DNA of 29,033 bases, taken from assembly GCA_035716005.1 (NCBI GenBank), contig DASTKG010000039.1:1-29033 (forward strand), given 5' to 3'. This DNA comes from SZUA-252 sp035716005 (GTDB lineage Bacteria > Eisenbacteria > RBG-16-71-46 > SZUA-252). The translations under genes and the position numbers were made by a program. Shown here in pieces: positions 1 to 7,500 of the stretch. Under the pieces are notes generated by a model. That model did not search any database and had not been told where the DNA came from. It saw nothing but the letters and a program-made list of their open reading frames with translations. The first letter of the stretch is position 1; the number at the start of each line of letters is the position of its first letter.

Positions 1-22
1 GCGCGGGAACCACGACGCGGGC

Positions 23-1099
23 TTGGCCGCGCTCCTCAACGTCACCGACTTCGAGGCGGCCGCCGCGAAGCAGATGACGCGGGCGGCGTTCGACTACTAC
101 GCGGGCGGCGCCGAGGACGAACGGACGCTCTCGCGGAACCGGGCGGCCATGGACCGCTGGGTGCTCCTCCACCGGGTGCTGGTGGACGTGAGCCACGTCG
201 ATCTCGCCACCACGATCCTGGGCGCGCCGGTCTCGATGCCGATCGCGCTCGCGCCGGCCGCCTTCCACAGGCTCGCCCACCCGGACGGGGAGGTCGCCAC
301 CGCGCGCGCCGCGGGGAGCGCCGGCGTGCTCATGACGGCGAGCACCATCGCGTCGATGCCCCTCGAGGCCATCGCGAGCGCGGCGACGGGCCCCCTCTGG
401 TTCCAGCTCTACGTCTACAAGGACCGGAACCTGGCCCGCGATCTGGCCGCGCGGGCCGAACAGGCCGGCTATCGCGGGCTCGTGCTCACCGTCGACACGC
501 CGATCCTGGGCCGCCGCGAGCGCGACTTCCGGAACGGCTTCGTGCTCCCGCCCGGGATCACCATGGCGAATTTCGACGCGTACGGCGACGCGATGAACCG
601 GTGGCAGTTCCCCGGGGGAATGGCCGCGCGCGTGCACGATCTCATGGATCAGTCGCTGACCTGGGACGCCGTCGCGTGGCTCCGTTCCATCACGAAGCTG
701 CCGATCGTCCTGAAGGGAATCGTTCGCGCCGACGACGCCCGCCGCGCGGTCGAGGCCGGCGCGGGCGCCATCGTCGTCTCGAATCACGGCGGGCGCCAGC
801 TCGACGGCGGCGAGGCGACCGTGCTCGCGCTGCCCGACGTCGTGGAGGCGGTCTCGGGCCGGATCGAGGTCTACGTGGACGGCGGATTCCGGCGCGGCTC
901 CGATATTCTGAAGGCGCTCGCGCTCGGCGCGCGAGGGGTCTTCCTCGGCCGTCCCTACCTCTGGGGCCTGGCCGCCGGAGGAGAGCCGGGCGTGGCGCGC
1001 GTTCTGGAGATTCTCCGCGCCGAACTTTCGCTCGCCATGGCGCTGGCCGGTTGCGCCCGCCTCGGCGACATCGACCGCACGCTCGTCCGTCCGGCCTAG
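23..1099 (+). CDS. FMN-dependent alpha-hydroxy-acid oxidase/dehydrogenase
   Basis: The product belongs to the glycolate oxidase / L-lactate dehydrogenase / lactate oxidase family, which oxidises 2-hydroxy acids to 2-keto acids with FMN in a TIM barrel. The signature SNHGGRQLDG lies at residues 253-262, with H255 as the expected catalytic base and R258 the carboxylate-binding arginine. The FMN phosphate-binding part follows as VDGGFRRGSDILKALALGA and GRPYLWGLA. The N-terminal DYYAGGAEDE motif is also typical. Length (358 residues) fits the family. The start is uncertain: TTG at 23 is the first candidate inside the window, but the frame stays open to the left edge, so a few residues may be missing. 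The substrate cannot be decided from sequence. It does not obviously belong with the RsbW/RsbV genes that follow. Confidence 0.93.
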   Translation: MAALLNVTDFEAAAAKQMTRAAFDYYAGGAEDERTLSRNRAAMDRWVLLHRVLVDVSHVDLATTILGAPVSMPIALAPAAFHRLAHPDGEVATARAAGSAGVLMTASTIASMPLEAIASAATGPLWFQLYVYKDRNLARDLAARAEQAGYRGLVLTVDTPILGRRERDFRNGFVLPPGITMANFDAYGDAMNRWQFPGGMAARVHDLMDQSLTWDAVAWLRSITKLPIVLKGIVRADDARRAVEAGAGAIVVSNHGGRQLDGGEATVLALPDVVEAVSGRIEVYVDGGFRRGSDILKALALGARGVFLGRPYLWGLAAGGEPGVARVLEILRAELSLAMALAGCARLGDIDRTLVRPA

Positions 1100-1118
1100 G
1101 ACCTCGGGCGAACGCACG

Positions 1119-1547
1119 ATGAGCGGTTCGGCCTGGAGTCGAAAATTCCCGCGCGACGTGGCGGCGCTCGGATCGATCTTCGCCTACGTCCAGGACTACC
1201 TGGACCAGGCGGGGCTCGACCGGGGTTGCGCGCATGACGCCGATCTCGTGCTCGAGGAACTCTTCACCAATCTCGTTCGGCACAACCGCGGGACGCGGGA
1301 GATCGAGATCGGGATCGCGCGCCGGGACGACGACCTCGTCCTGACGGTCCGGGATTTCGACGTCGAGCCCTTCGATCCCACGAGCCAGGAGGAGCACGCG
1401 GCCGCCTCGGGGGGGATCGATCTCGATTCCGGCGGCCGGGGCATCCACCTGGTGAAGCGCCTGACCAAGGAGTTCCGGTACGAGTACGCGGACCGGACCA
1501 GCACCCTAACGACGCGCCTCGGACTGACGCCGGCGCAGGAGCCTTGA
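1119..1547 (+). CDS. RsbW-like anti-sigma / switch-protein kinase (GHKL ATPase)
   Basis: A 142-residue HATPase_c_2 protein of the RsbW/SpoIIAB type. Visible motifs are the N-box around EELFTNLVRHN (residues 46-56, with N51 the expected Mg-ATP ligand), a degenerate G1 region VRDFDVEPFDP (77-87), and the G2 lid GGRGIHLVK (105-113). Known members bind a sigma factor or another output protein and phosphorylate a STAS antagonist. The stop codon TGA overlaps the ATG of the downstream STAS gene, so the two are translationally coupled and likely partners. No sigma-B/F-type factor is adjacent. The next sigma gene encodes an ECF factor, which is not a usual RsbW client, so the output is unknown. The start at 1119 sits 19 nt after the oxidase stop, with no strong Shine-Dalgarno. 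Confidence 0.88.
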   Translation: MSGSAWSRKFPRDVAALGSIFAYVQDYLDQAGLDRGCAHDADLVLEELFTNLVRHNRGTREIEIGIARRDDDLVLTVRDFDVEPFDPTSQEEHAAASGGIDLDSGGRGIHLVKRLTKEFRYEYADRTSTLTTRLGLTPAQEP

Positions 1548-1831
1548 TGTTCGAAGTCGAACTCGGATCGAACGGTCATATCAGTCTCGTCGGGCGCCTC
1601 GATGCCTCCCACGCGGACGGCGCCCAGAAGGTGCTTCGCGATCTGACGGGGACGGTCGTGGCCGACTGCAGCCGGCTCGACTACGTCTCCAGCGCGGGGA
1701 TCACGGTCATTCTGGATCTCCACAAGCGGCTGGCGGGGGCGGGGGAACGCCTCCGGCTCGTCGGGATGAACCCGAGGGTGAAAACGGTCTTCATTTACAC
1801 CGGACTCGATAAGATATTGGCAATAGAGTAG
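1547..1831 (+). CDS. STAS-domain anti-anti-sigma factor (RsbV-like)
   Basis: A 94-residue single STAS domain. The phosphorylatable serine motif appears as DYVSSAGITVIL, with S48/S49 followed by AG. This is the site where RsbW-type kinases phosphorylate RsbV/SpoIIAA proteins to break the complex with the anti-sigma factor. I place the start at ATG 1547 rather than TTG 1544 because ATG 1547 overlaps the upstream TGA in a TGATG junction. It pairs functionally with the preceding ATPase. Gene order (W before V) is reversed relative to the Bacillus sigB operon. The last codons (ILAIE) end at TAG and are followed by an 87-nt gap before the sigma factor. Confidence 0.9.
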   Translation: MFEVELGSNGHISLVGRLDASHADGAQKVLRDLTGTVVADCSRLDYVSSAGITVILDLHKRLAGAGERLRLVGMNPRVKTVFIYTGLDKILAIE

Positions 1832-1918
1832 TTACACGAACTTCCGCGCTGCGCCGAGCCCTCCCCGCCCGGCCCGCCGAAGTTTGTCACCAACCTGAAG
1901 GGACCCGGGCTTGTAGTG

Positions 1919-2470
1919 ATGGGTGAGATCGACGAACAGACCCTCGCGGAGCGGGCGAAGAGAGGCGACGACCGGGCCTTCACGAAGCTGGTCGAAATGT
2001 ACGAGCGGGTGATCTACAACCTGGCCTTTCGCATGACGAACGACCGGGAAGACGCCCGCGACATCGCCCAGACGGTCTTCGTGAAGGCGTACCGGAAGCT
2101 CTCGTCCTTCGATCCGCGGCACAGATTCTTCTCGTGGATCTACCGAATCGGCGTGAACGAGTGCCTGAATCACCGGGCCAGGTCCCGCCGCTTCGAGGAA
2201 CTCGATCCCGATCTGATGGCCGAGGGCGGGGCGGGCGACGCGGACGAGCGGGCGAGCACGCTGCTCCGAAGCGAAGCGATCGAAGACTCGTTGATGAGCC
2301 TCTCGGTCGACTATCGAACGGTGATCATCCTCCGGCACTTCCTGGAATTGAACCAGGCCGAGATGGCCCAGATTCTGGACGTGCCGGAGAAGACGGTGAA
2401 ATCGAGACTTCACACCGCGCGGCAGCTGATGGCCGGGCAGCTAGGGCGGAGAGGAATCCACCAATCATGA
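1919..2470 (+). CDS. ECF-family RNA polymerase sigma factor (sigma-70 region 2/4)
   Basis: A 183-residue RpoE-like sigma factor. Region 2 runs from about residue 20 to 90 and contains the core-binding/-10 recognition segment DREDARDIAQTVFVKAYRKLSSFD, followed by the WIYRIGVNECLNHRR-like end of region 2. Region 4 (about 125-175) holds the helix-turn-helix NQAEMAQILDVPEKTVKSRLHTAR. There is no region 1 or 3, which defines the ECF group. ATG 1919 is preferred over GTG 1916, though neither has a clear Shine-Dalgarno. The stop TGA overlaps the ATG of the anti-sigma gene (ATGA), typical for sigma/anti-sigma pairs. It should direct RNA polymerase to an envelope-related regulon, probably including its own operon; I could not identify a convincing ECF promoter in the 87-nt leader. 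Confidence 0.95.
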   Translation: MGEIDEQTLAERAKRGDDRAFTKLVEMYERVIYNLAFRMTNDREDARDIAQTVFVKAYRKLSSFDPRHRFFSWIYRIGVNECLNHRARSRRFEELDPDLMAEGGAGDADERASTLLRSEAIEDSLMSLSVDYRTVIILRHFLELNQAEMAQILDVPEKTVKSRLHTARQLMAGQLGRRGIHQS

Positions 2471-3270
2471 ACCGCAAGGACTTCGAACGGATCGCAAACG
2501 ACGAGCTGGACGGGGTCGCGACTCCGGCCGAGAGCGAGTCCCTCCGCCGGCACTTGGCCGAGAACGCCGGCGCCCGCGAAGAGTTCGAAGCGTTGCGAGA
2601 GGTCTTTCAGCGCCTGAACCGAGTCGAGCTCGAAGAAGCGCCTCCGGGATTGCGACAGAGCGTCCTTCAAGCGACCGTGGCCCAACGTCGCGAGGCGGCG
2701 CCGGTGAATCGCAACGCGTGGGCGAAGACGTTTCTCGGGGGCCTTCTTCAAGCTCCGAATCTCCGCGGCGCCATGACGTTCGCGTCGGGACTCGGGGTGG
2801 GAGCGGCGGCGATCGCGATCGTGGCGGGCAGCCTCGTGGGGGGGCGCCACGCCGACTTCTCCGGCATGACGGGGACGATGGCGCCGCCGAAATCGGAGAG
2901 CGCCGGCCGGCTCCTGGAGTCGCGGACGCTCGAGTTGAACGGCATCAAGGTTACCGCCGACACGCGGCGGACGGCCGACGGGGTGATCCTGCGTATCGAG
3001 GCGACCGGGACGGGAGCTAGCGGCGCGCGCATCGCGGCCGCGTTCGACAGGGGCGCGCTCCTGCCCGTGGCGCTCCGCATGGATCCCCAGTCGGCGGACG
3101 AATTCGAGATCGGAGCATCCAGCCTTTGGTTCACGTTGTCGGGAGCGGGCACCCATACCCTCTCCCTTCGTAGCGAGTCGGCGCACAGTGCGCCGCTCGA
3201 TCTGGAACTTCGAGCGGGCGGCGAATCTGTCCGGACGAAGTTGAGGACGGACTTCTCGGAGTCCAGGTAA
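2467..3270 (+). CDS. Membrane anti-sigma factor, zinc-less N-terminal domain
   Basis: A 267-residue protein starting at an ATG that overlaps the sigma-factor stop. Residues 1-70 resemble an anti-sigma domain: the NDELDGVATPAESESLRRHL segment matches the helix that in ZAS-type anti-sigma factors carries HxxxCxxC. Here the histidine is present, but the two cysteines are replaced within HLAENAGAREEF, so a zinc-free version of the fold is likely. A single transmembrane helix lies at about residues 101-124 (FASGLGVGAAAIAIVAGSLVG). The remaining 140 residues are predicted extracytoplasmic and beta-rich, and I recognise no family in them. Expected role: to hold the ECF factor at the membrane until an envelope signal releases it. 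No protease site can be read directly. Confidence 0.82.
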   Translation: MNRKDFERIANDELDGVATPAESESLRRHLAENAGAREEFEALREVFQRLNRVELEEAPPGLRQSVLQATVAQRREAAPVNRNAWAKTFLGGLLQAPNLRGAMTFASGLGVGAAAIAIVAGSLVGGRHADFSGMTGTMAPPKSESAGRLLESRTLELNGIKVTADTRRTADGVILRIEATGTGASGARIAAAFDRGALLPVALRMDPQSADEFEIGASSLWFTLSGAGTHTLSLRSESAHSAPLDLELRAGGESVRTKLRTDFSESR

Positions 3271-3297
3271 GCAACACCAACAGGGGAGGTCAGTACC

Positions 3298-4308
3298 ATG
3301 AACAAGCGCATGTTCGGGATCATCGGAGGCGTCGTTGCGGTCACGGTCGGCGTGCTCATCTGGAAGGGCGTCATCCCGCCCAAGAACGGCCTCGAGGGCA
3401 CGATCGGCGTGGCCAACCGGTACCAGACGGAGCAGATCGCCAGCGGCGACGTTGCGATCGATCCGGCCGCGCTCAACGACCTCATTCAGAGCGACGTGGT
3501 GCACCGTCTCGCCCGCGACCCCGGCTTCCAGAAGCTCGTGAAGAGCGAGAACTTCAAGGCTCTCGTCGCCTCGGGTGAGTTCGACAAGATGGTGAAGGAT
3601 CCGGACTTCCTCGCCCTCGTGCAGCGCGGCGACTTCGCCAAGTTCGCCATGGGCGACGAAATGGCGAAGAAGGCCCTCATCGCGAACGAGTGGGAGAAGC
3701 GGAACCTGATCGCGAATGAGTGGGAGAAGCGGAATCTGATCGCGAACGAGTGGGAGAAGAAGAACCTCGTCGCGAACGAGTTCGAGAAGAAGAACCTCGT
3801 GGCGAACGAGTTCGAGAAGAAGAACCTCGTCGCCAACGAGTACGAGAAGAAGAACCTCGTCGCGAACGAGTACGAGAAGAAGAATCTCGTGGCGAACGAA
3901 TACGAGAAGAAGAATCTCGTCGCCAACGAGTACGAGAAGAAGAACCTCGTCGCGAACGAATACGAGAAGAAGAACCTGATCGCGAACGAGTGGGAGAAGC
4001 GCAACTTCATCGCGAACGAGTGGGAGAAGAAGAACCTGATCGCGAACGAGTGGGAGAAGAAGAACGTCATCGCGAACGAGTGGGAAGCGGTCGTGAAGAG
4101 CCCCGAGTTCGAGCGGCTCGTGACCGGCAACCCCGACTTCGCCCTCCTGATCACGAACGAGAACTTCGCCAAGGCGCTCGCCGCCGAGCCTGAAATGGGC
4201 AAGATCCTGGCCTCGGGCGACTTCCAGAAGCTCGTCTCCACCGACCTGGGCCAGAAGGCTCTCGTCGCCCGCGAGTTCGAGCTGGCCGTCACGAACGGCG
4301 CGGAGTAA
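3298..4308 (+). CDS. Membrane-anchored protein built of 9/10-residue aromatic repeats
   Basis: A 336-residue protein with an excellent Shine-Dalgarno (AGGGGAGG at 3282-3289, 8 nt before ATG). Residues 5-22 form an N-terminal hydrophobic anchor after K3/R4, so the rest should be periplasmic. From residue 59 to the end the chain is periodic. Units of nine start at L59, V68, F77, F86, F95, F104, F113 and M122 (pattern F-x-x-L-V-x-x-x-D/E). Then near-identical ten-residue units (for example WEKRNLIANE, YEKKNLVANE) have their aromatic at 132, 142 and so on to 262. After that, mixed nine/ten spacing resumes (F271, F281, F290, M300, F309, G318, F327). The core is extremely rich in Glu, Lys and Asn and probably helical. 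It lies 27 nt after the anti-sigma gene and ends at a strong hairpin, so it is probably the third gene of the sigma operon. I do not recognise a family and assign no function. Confidence 0.9.
   Translation: MNKRMFGIIGGVVAVTVGVLIWKGVIPPKNGLEGTIGVANRYQTEQIASGDVAIDPAALNDLIQSDVVHRLARDPGFQKLVKSENFKALVASGEFDKMVKDPDFLALVQRGDFAKFAMGDEMAKKALIANEWEKRNLIANEWEKRNLIANEWEKKNLVANEFEKKNLVANEFEKKNLVANEYEKKNLVANEYEKKNLVANEYEKKNLVANEYEKKNLVANEYEKKNLIANEWEKRNFIANEWEKKNLIANEWEKKNVIANEWEAVVKSPEFERLVTGNPDFALLITNENFAKALAAEPEMGKILASGDFQKLVSTDLGQKALVAREFELAVTNGAE
3679..4086 (+). repeat. 30-bp in-frame tandem repeat array (13 full units plus a partial)
   Basis: Thirteen complete 30-bp units, each encoding ten residues of the form [IV]ANE[WFY]EK[KR]N[LFV], followed by an 18-bp partial unit. 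The aromatic codon recurs exactly every 30 bp from 3691 to 4081. Its order is Trp x3, Phe x2, Tyr x5, Trp x4. Differences between units are few and often synonymous (gcgaacgag / gccaacgag / gcgaacgaa). This suggests recent expansion or homogenisation by recombination with the protein sequence maintained. Confidence 0.97.
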
Positions 4309-4352
4309 TCCCCTCGCCGGGGAAGCGCAACGATCGTAGTCGTCCCGGAAAT

Positions 4353-4381
4353 GCGGGGGCCCCGAGTCCCGGGGCCCCCGC
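4353..4381 (+). terminator. Strong GC hairpin after the repeat-protein gene
   Basis: A perfect 12-bp stem (gcgggggccccg / cggggcccccgc) with a 5-nt loop, 45 nt after the stop codon. There is no U-tract (cctcccc follows), as is often seen in GC-rich genomes. It probably ends the sigma/anti-sigma/repeat operon. Confidence 0.6.
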
Positions 4382-4456
4382 CCTCCCCAACGCAGCGATG
4401 AGGAGATCCCGCCCCGACCGGCGAGGTCTCCCTTCTCATTTCTCCTCGAGGGCTTC

Positions 4457-7400
4457 GTGACGAAGCAAGCGAACCGCGCGCTCGTTCGATATCAGGCTTC
4501 ATTCGCCGCACGCCTCGCCCGAGTTTCGCTTCTGGCCCTCCTGGCCGCGCTAAGCTTCGCCCGGGCCCCCTCGGCGCGCGCGGACTACGCCGTCCTCGAG
4601 GCTCCCGAATTCCGGATCATCTACTCGGCGCCCGCGCTCTCCTATCTCGCGCCGTACGCCGCCCGCTGCTACGCGAATTCGATGCGGTTCCACGGCTCCC
4701 TCTTCGGCTACGCGCCCCACGAGAAGGTCACCATCTATCTCGCCGACGGGGTCGACTATGGGAACGCCGGCGTGGCGGGAGCCCCGCGCACGACGCTCTC
4801 CATGGACATCGCCCCGTCGAATTTCGTCTACGAGTCGGGTCCCTCCAACGAGCGGATGAATTTCACGATGAACCACGAGGGGGTTCACGTCGTCGCGGTC
4901 GACCAGGCGACGGGCTCGGACAAGTTCTTCCGGTCGCTCTTCCACGGCAAGATCAAGGAGACGAACGAGCATCCGGAGACGATGGTCTACTCGTGGCTCA
5001 CGCTGCCGCGCCGCGCGGCGCCGCGCTGGTACCACGAGGGCGCCGCCGTCTTCTTCGAGACGTGGATGGCGGGCGGCATCGGCCGGGCGCAGGGTCCCTA
5101 CGACGAGATGGTCTTCCGGTCGATGGTGCGCGACAGCGCCCGCATCTACGATCCTCTCGGGCTCGAATCGGAGGGGACGAAGGTCGATTTCCAGGTGGGG
5201 GTGAATTCCTATCTCTACGGCACGCGATTCGTTTCCTATCTCGCCGACACCTACGGCCCCGAGACCATCGTGTCGTGGGTGGGGCGCCGGCCCGGGACGG
5301 CGCGGTCCGTCGCGGGCCAGTTCCACAGGGTCTTCGGGCGCTCGCTCGATCAGGGGTGGCGCGAGTGGACCGCGTGGGAACGGGGCTTCCAGAGCGCGAA
5401 CCTCGATTCGCTTCGCCGATATCCCATCACCCCCTACCGCGATCTCTCGCCGCGCGCTCTCGGCTCCGTCTCGAACGCCATCCTCGACCGCGGAAACAAG
5501 ACGATCTACGCGGGCGTCCAGTATCCGGGGACCTTCGCGCACGTGGCGGCGATCACGCTCGGGGGGGGAGATCCGCGCCGGATTCACGACGTGAAGGGAG
5601 CGGCGCTCTACTTCGTGACGTCCCTGGCGGGGGATCCCAAGACGGGCCGGCTCTTCTACACGACCGACAACAACGCCTGGCGCGATCTCTGCGCCCTCGA
5701 TCTCGCCACGGGGAAATCGAAGACGCTCATCAAGAACCTGCGCGCCGGGGACCTGGCCTGGAATCCCGCCGACTCCACGCTCTGGGGCGTGCGGCACTAC
5801 AACGGCATCTCGACCCTGATCCGCGTTCCTCCACCCTATGACGACTGGTACCGCGTCTTCTCGCTTCCGTACGGGCAGGATCTCTACGACCTGGCCGTCT
5901 CGCCCGACGGGACGCGACTCTCCGGCTCCTTCGCGGAGGTCAATGGACGACAGACGCTCCGCCTGATGCGGACCTCGGGCCTGACCGCCAGCGACACCAG
6001 CATGACGGTGCTCCACGACTTCGGCGCGTCGATCCCGACCGGGTTCGTCTTCTCCGAAGACGGCCGGTACCTCTACGGCTCCTCGTACTACACCGGCGTC
6101 TCGAACATCTGGCGCTACGACCTGGAGTCGCGGGCCATGGAGATCGTCACCAACACGGACACGGGATTCTTCCGCCCCATCCCGCTCGGAGGCGACTCGC
6201 TTCTCGTCTTCCGATACACGGGGCAGGGGTTCGTGCCGGCCCTGGTGACCGACGCCCGCCCTCTCAACGACGTGAGCGCGATCACCTATCTCGGCGCGCG
6301 GATCGCCGAGCGATACCCGGTGGTCCGGTCGTGGAAAGTCCCGCCGCCGAGCAGCATCTCCATCGATTCGCTCGTCACGGGGTCGGGCCCCTACCATCGA
6401 TGGGGCGTGGGGATGACCGGGATCTATCCGATCGTGGAGGGCTACAAGGTCTACACCGCGGTGGGACTCGCGACCTCGATGTCCGATCCGCTCGGATTCA
6501 ACCGCATCACGCTCTCCGCCTCCTACTCGCCCACGACGGGGCTCCCCGAAGGGGAGCGCTGGCATCTGCGGGGCCAGTACAAGCGGCCCTACTGGACGTT
6601 CGGCGCGGGATGGAATCCGGCCTCGTTCTACGATCTGGGCGGGCCCACGAAGACCGGGCTGAAGGGATACGGCGGGTCGGCCGAGTACGAGCGGACGCTC
6701 CTCGATGAGCGCCCGCGCGAGGTGAAGCTCACCGCGGGCGTGGCCGGCTACGGCGGCCTCGATCGGCTTCCCTCGTACCAGAACATCGGGATCCCGCCGG
6801 GGTTCGATTTTCTCGTCGCGACGCACGCCGACCTCGCCTACAAGAACGTCGGCGCCTCGATCGGGGCGATCGACGTCGAGCGCGGCGTGAAGGCGTCGCT
6901 GGAGGTCAACCAGGACCTGGTGCGGCAGGGCTACGCGAGCGATTCGTGGTGGAAGGGGTACCCGCTCGGCGTCGCGACCCTCGAGCTCGGCGCGCCCGGG
7001 CTCTTCACGAACGGCTCGATCTGGCTTCGGGGCGCGGCCGGCATGTCGCCGGGAGACCGGGACGATCCGTTCGCGAATTTCTACTTCGGCGGATTCGGAA
7101 ACAACATCGTGGACCACGGCGACCCGAAGCGGTATCGATACTACTATGCGTTCCCGGGCATCGAGCTGAACGAGGTGGGAGGCCGGAACTTCACGAAGGC
7201 GATGATCGACTGGAATCTCCCGGGAATCCGCTTCCGCCGGCTGGGATGGCTCGACTTCTACGCCACGTGGGCGCGGCTCTCCGTCTTCGCGAACGGCCTC
7301 GTGACGAACCTGGACGACGAGGCGTCGCGCCGATCGCTCGTGGGGGCGGGGGCGCAGCTCGACATTCGGTTCCAGCTCTTCACGATGCAGCCGCTCACCC

Positions 7401-7480
7401 TCTCCGGCGGAGTCGCCCGGGCGCTCGAGCGGGACGAGCCGCCGAAGAACGAATACATGATCTCGCTCAAGATTCTCTAG
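4457..7480 (+). CDS. Exported metalloprotease-like / TolB-type propeller / barrel fusion protein
   Basis: A 1007-residue protein from GTG 4457, the only reasonable start before the signal peptide; GAGGG lies 4 nt upstream. A Sec signal peptide ends near residue 42 (SARA-DYAV). Residues about 45-320 look like a gluzincin peptidase-MA-like domain: HEGVH at 140-144 fits the zinc motif HEXXH, and WYHEGAAVFFE (191-201) supplies a candidate third ligand, E194. Residues about 330-600 carry repeated TolB/PD40-like blades (LDLATGKSKTLIKNL, DLAVSPDGTRLSGS, FSEDGRYLYGSS). From about 620 to the end the sequence alternates aromatic and glycine-rich strands typical of an outer-membrane beta-barrel, similar in feel to surface-antigen/D15 domains, ending MISLKIL. 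Likely located in the outer membrane with periplasmic or surface domains. The domain calls are motif-based; the substrate is unknown. The next gene starts 20 nt downstream. Confidence 0.8.
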   Translation: MTKQANRALVRYQASFAARLARVSLLALLAALSFARAPSARADYAVLEAPEFRIIYSAPALSYLAPYAARCYANSMRFHGSLFGYAPHEKVTIYLADGVDYGNAGVAGAPRTTLSMDIAPSNFVYESGPSNERMNFTMNHEGVHVVAVDQATGSDKFFRSLFHGKIKETNEHPETMVYSWLTLPRRAAPRWYHEGAAVFFETWMAGGIGRAQGPYDEMVFRSMVRDSARIYDPLGLESEGTKVDFQVGVNSYLYGTRFVSYLADTYGPETIVSWVGRRPGTARSVAGQFHRVFGRSLDQGWREWTAWERGFQSANLDSLRRYPITPYRDLSPRALGSVSNAILDRGNKTIYAGVQYPGTFAHVAAITLGGGDPRRIHDVKGAALYFVTSLAGDPKTGRLFYTTDNNAWRDLCALDLATGKSKTLIKNLRAGDLAWNPADSTLWGVRHYNGISTLIRVPPPYDDWYRVFSLPYGQDLYDLAVSPDGTRLSGSFAEVNGRQTLRLMRTSGLTASDTSMTVLHDFGASIPTGFVFSEDGRYLYGSSYYTGVSNIWRYDLESRAMEIVTNTDTGFFRPIPLGGDSLLVFRYTGQGFVPALVTDARPLNDVSAITYLGARIAERYPVVRSWKVPPPSSISIDSLVTGSGPYHRWGVGMTGIYPIVEGYKVYTAVGLATSMSDPLGFNRITLSASYSPTTGLPEGERWHLRGQYKRPYWTFGAGWNPASFYDLGGPTKTGLKGYGGSAEYERTLLDERPREVKLTAGVAGYGGLDRLPSYQNIGIPPGFDFLVATHADLAYKNVGASIGAIDVERGVKASLEVNQDLVRQGYASDSWWKGYPLGVATLELGAPGLFTNGSIWLRGAAGMSPGDRDDPFANFYFGGFGNNIVDHGDPKRYRYYYAFPGIELNEVGGRNFTKAMIDWNLPGIRFRRLGWLDFYATWARLSVFANGLVTNLDDEASRRSLVGAGAQLDIRFQLFTMQPLTLSGGVARALERDEPPKNEYMISLKIL

Positions 7481-7500
7481 GAGACGAAGCCCGCGGGCCG

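Noticed and set aside
1838..1890. GAACTT at 1838-1843 as an ECF-type -35 for autoregulation of the sigma operon.
   Set aside because: No matching -10 (TCTGA or CGTC-like) lies at 15-18 nt; a single hexamer is not enough.
3679..4086. The 30-bp repeats as a CRISPR array.
   Set aside because: There are no spacers, the units are contiguous and in frame with a coding gene, and no cas gene is present.
3486..4511. A 341-residue antisense reading frame through the repeat gene, and a 157-residue frame on the plus strand.
   Set aside because: A 30-bp repeat without stops in one frame stays open in others; these have no Shine-Dalgarno, and the sense frame has a strong one plus a membrane anchor.
4550..7117. 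An 855-residue minus-strand frame opposite the protease/propeller/barrel gene.
   Set aside because: Its product is an Arg/Glu/Asp/Val-rich shadow with no domain motif; the plus strand has a signal peptide and several recognisable domains.
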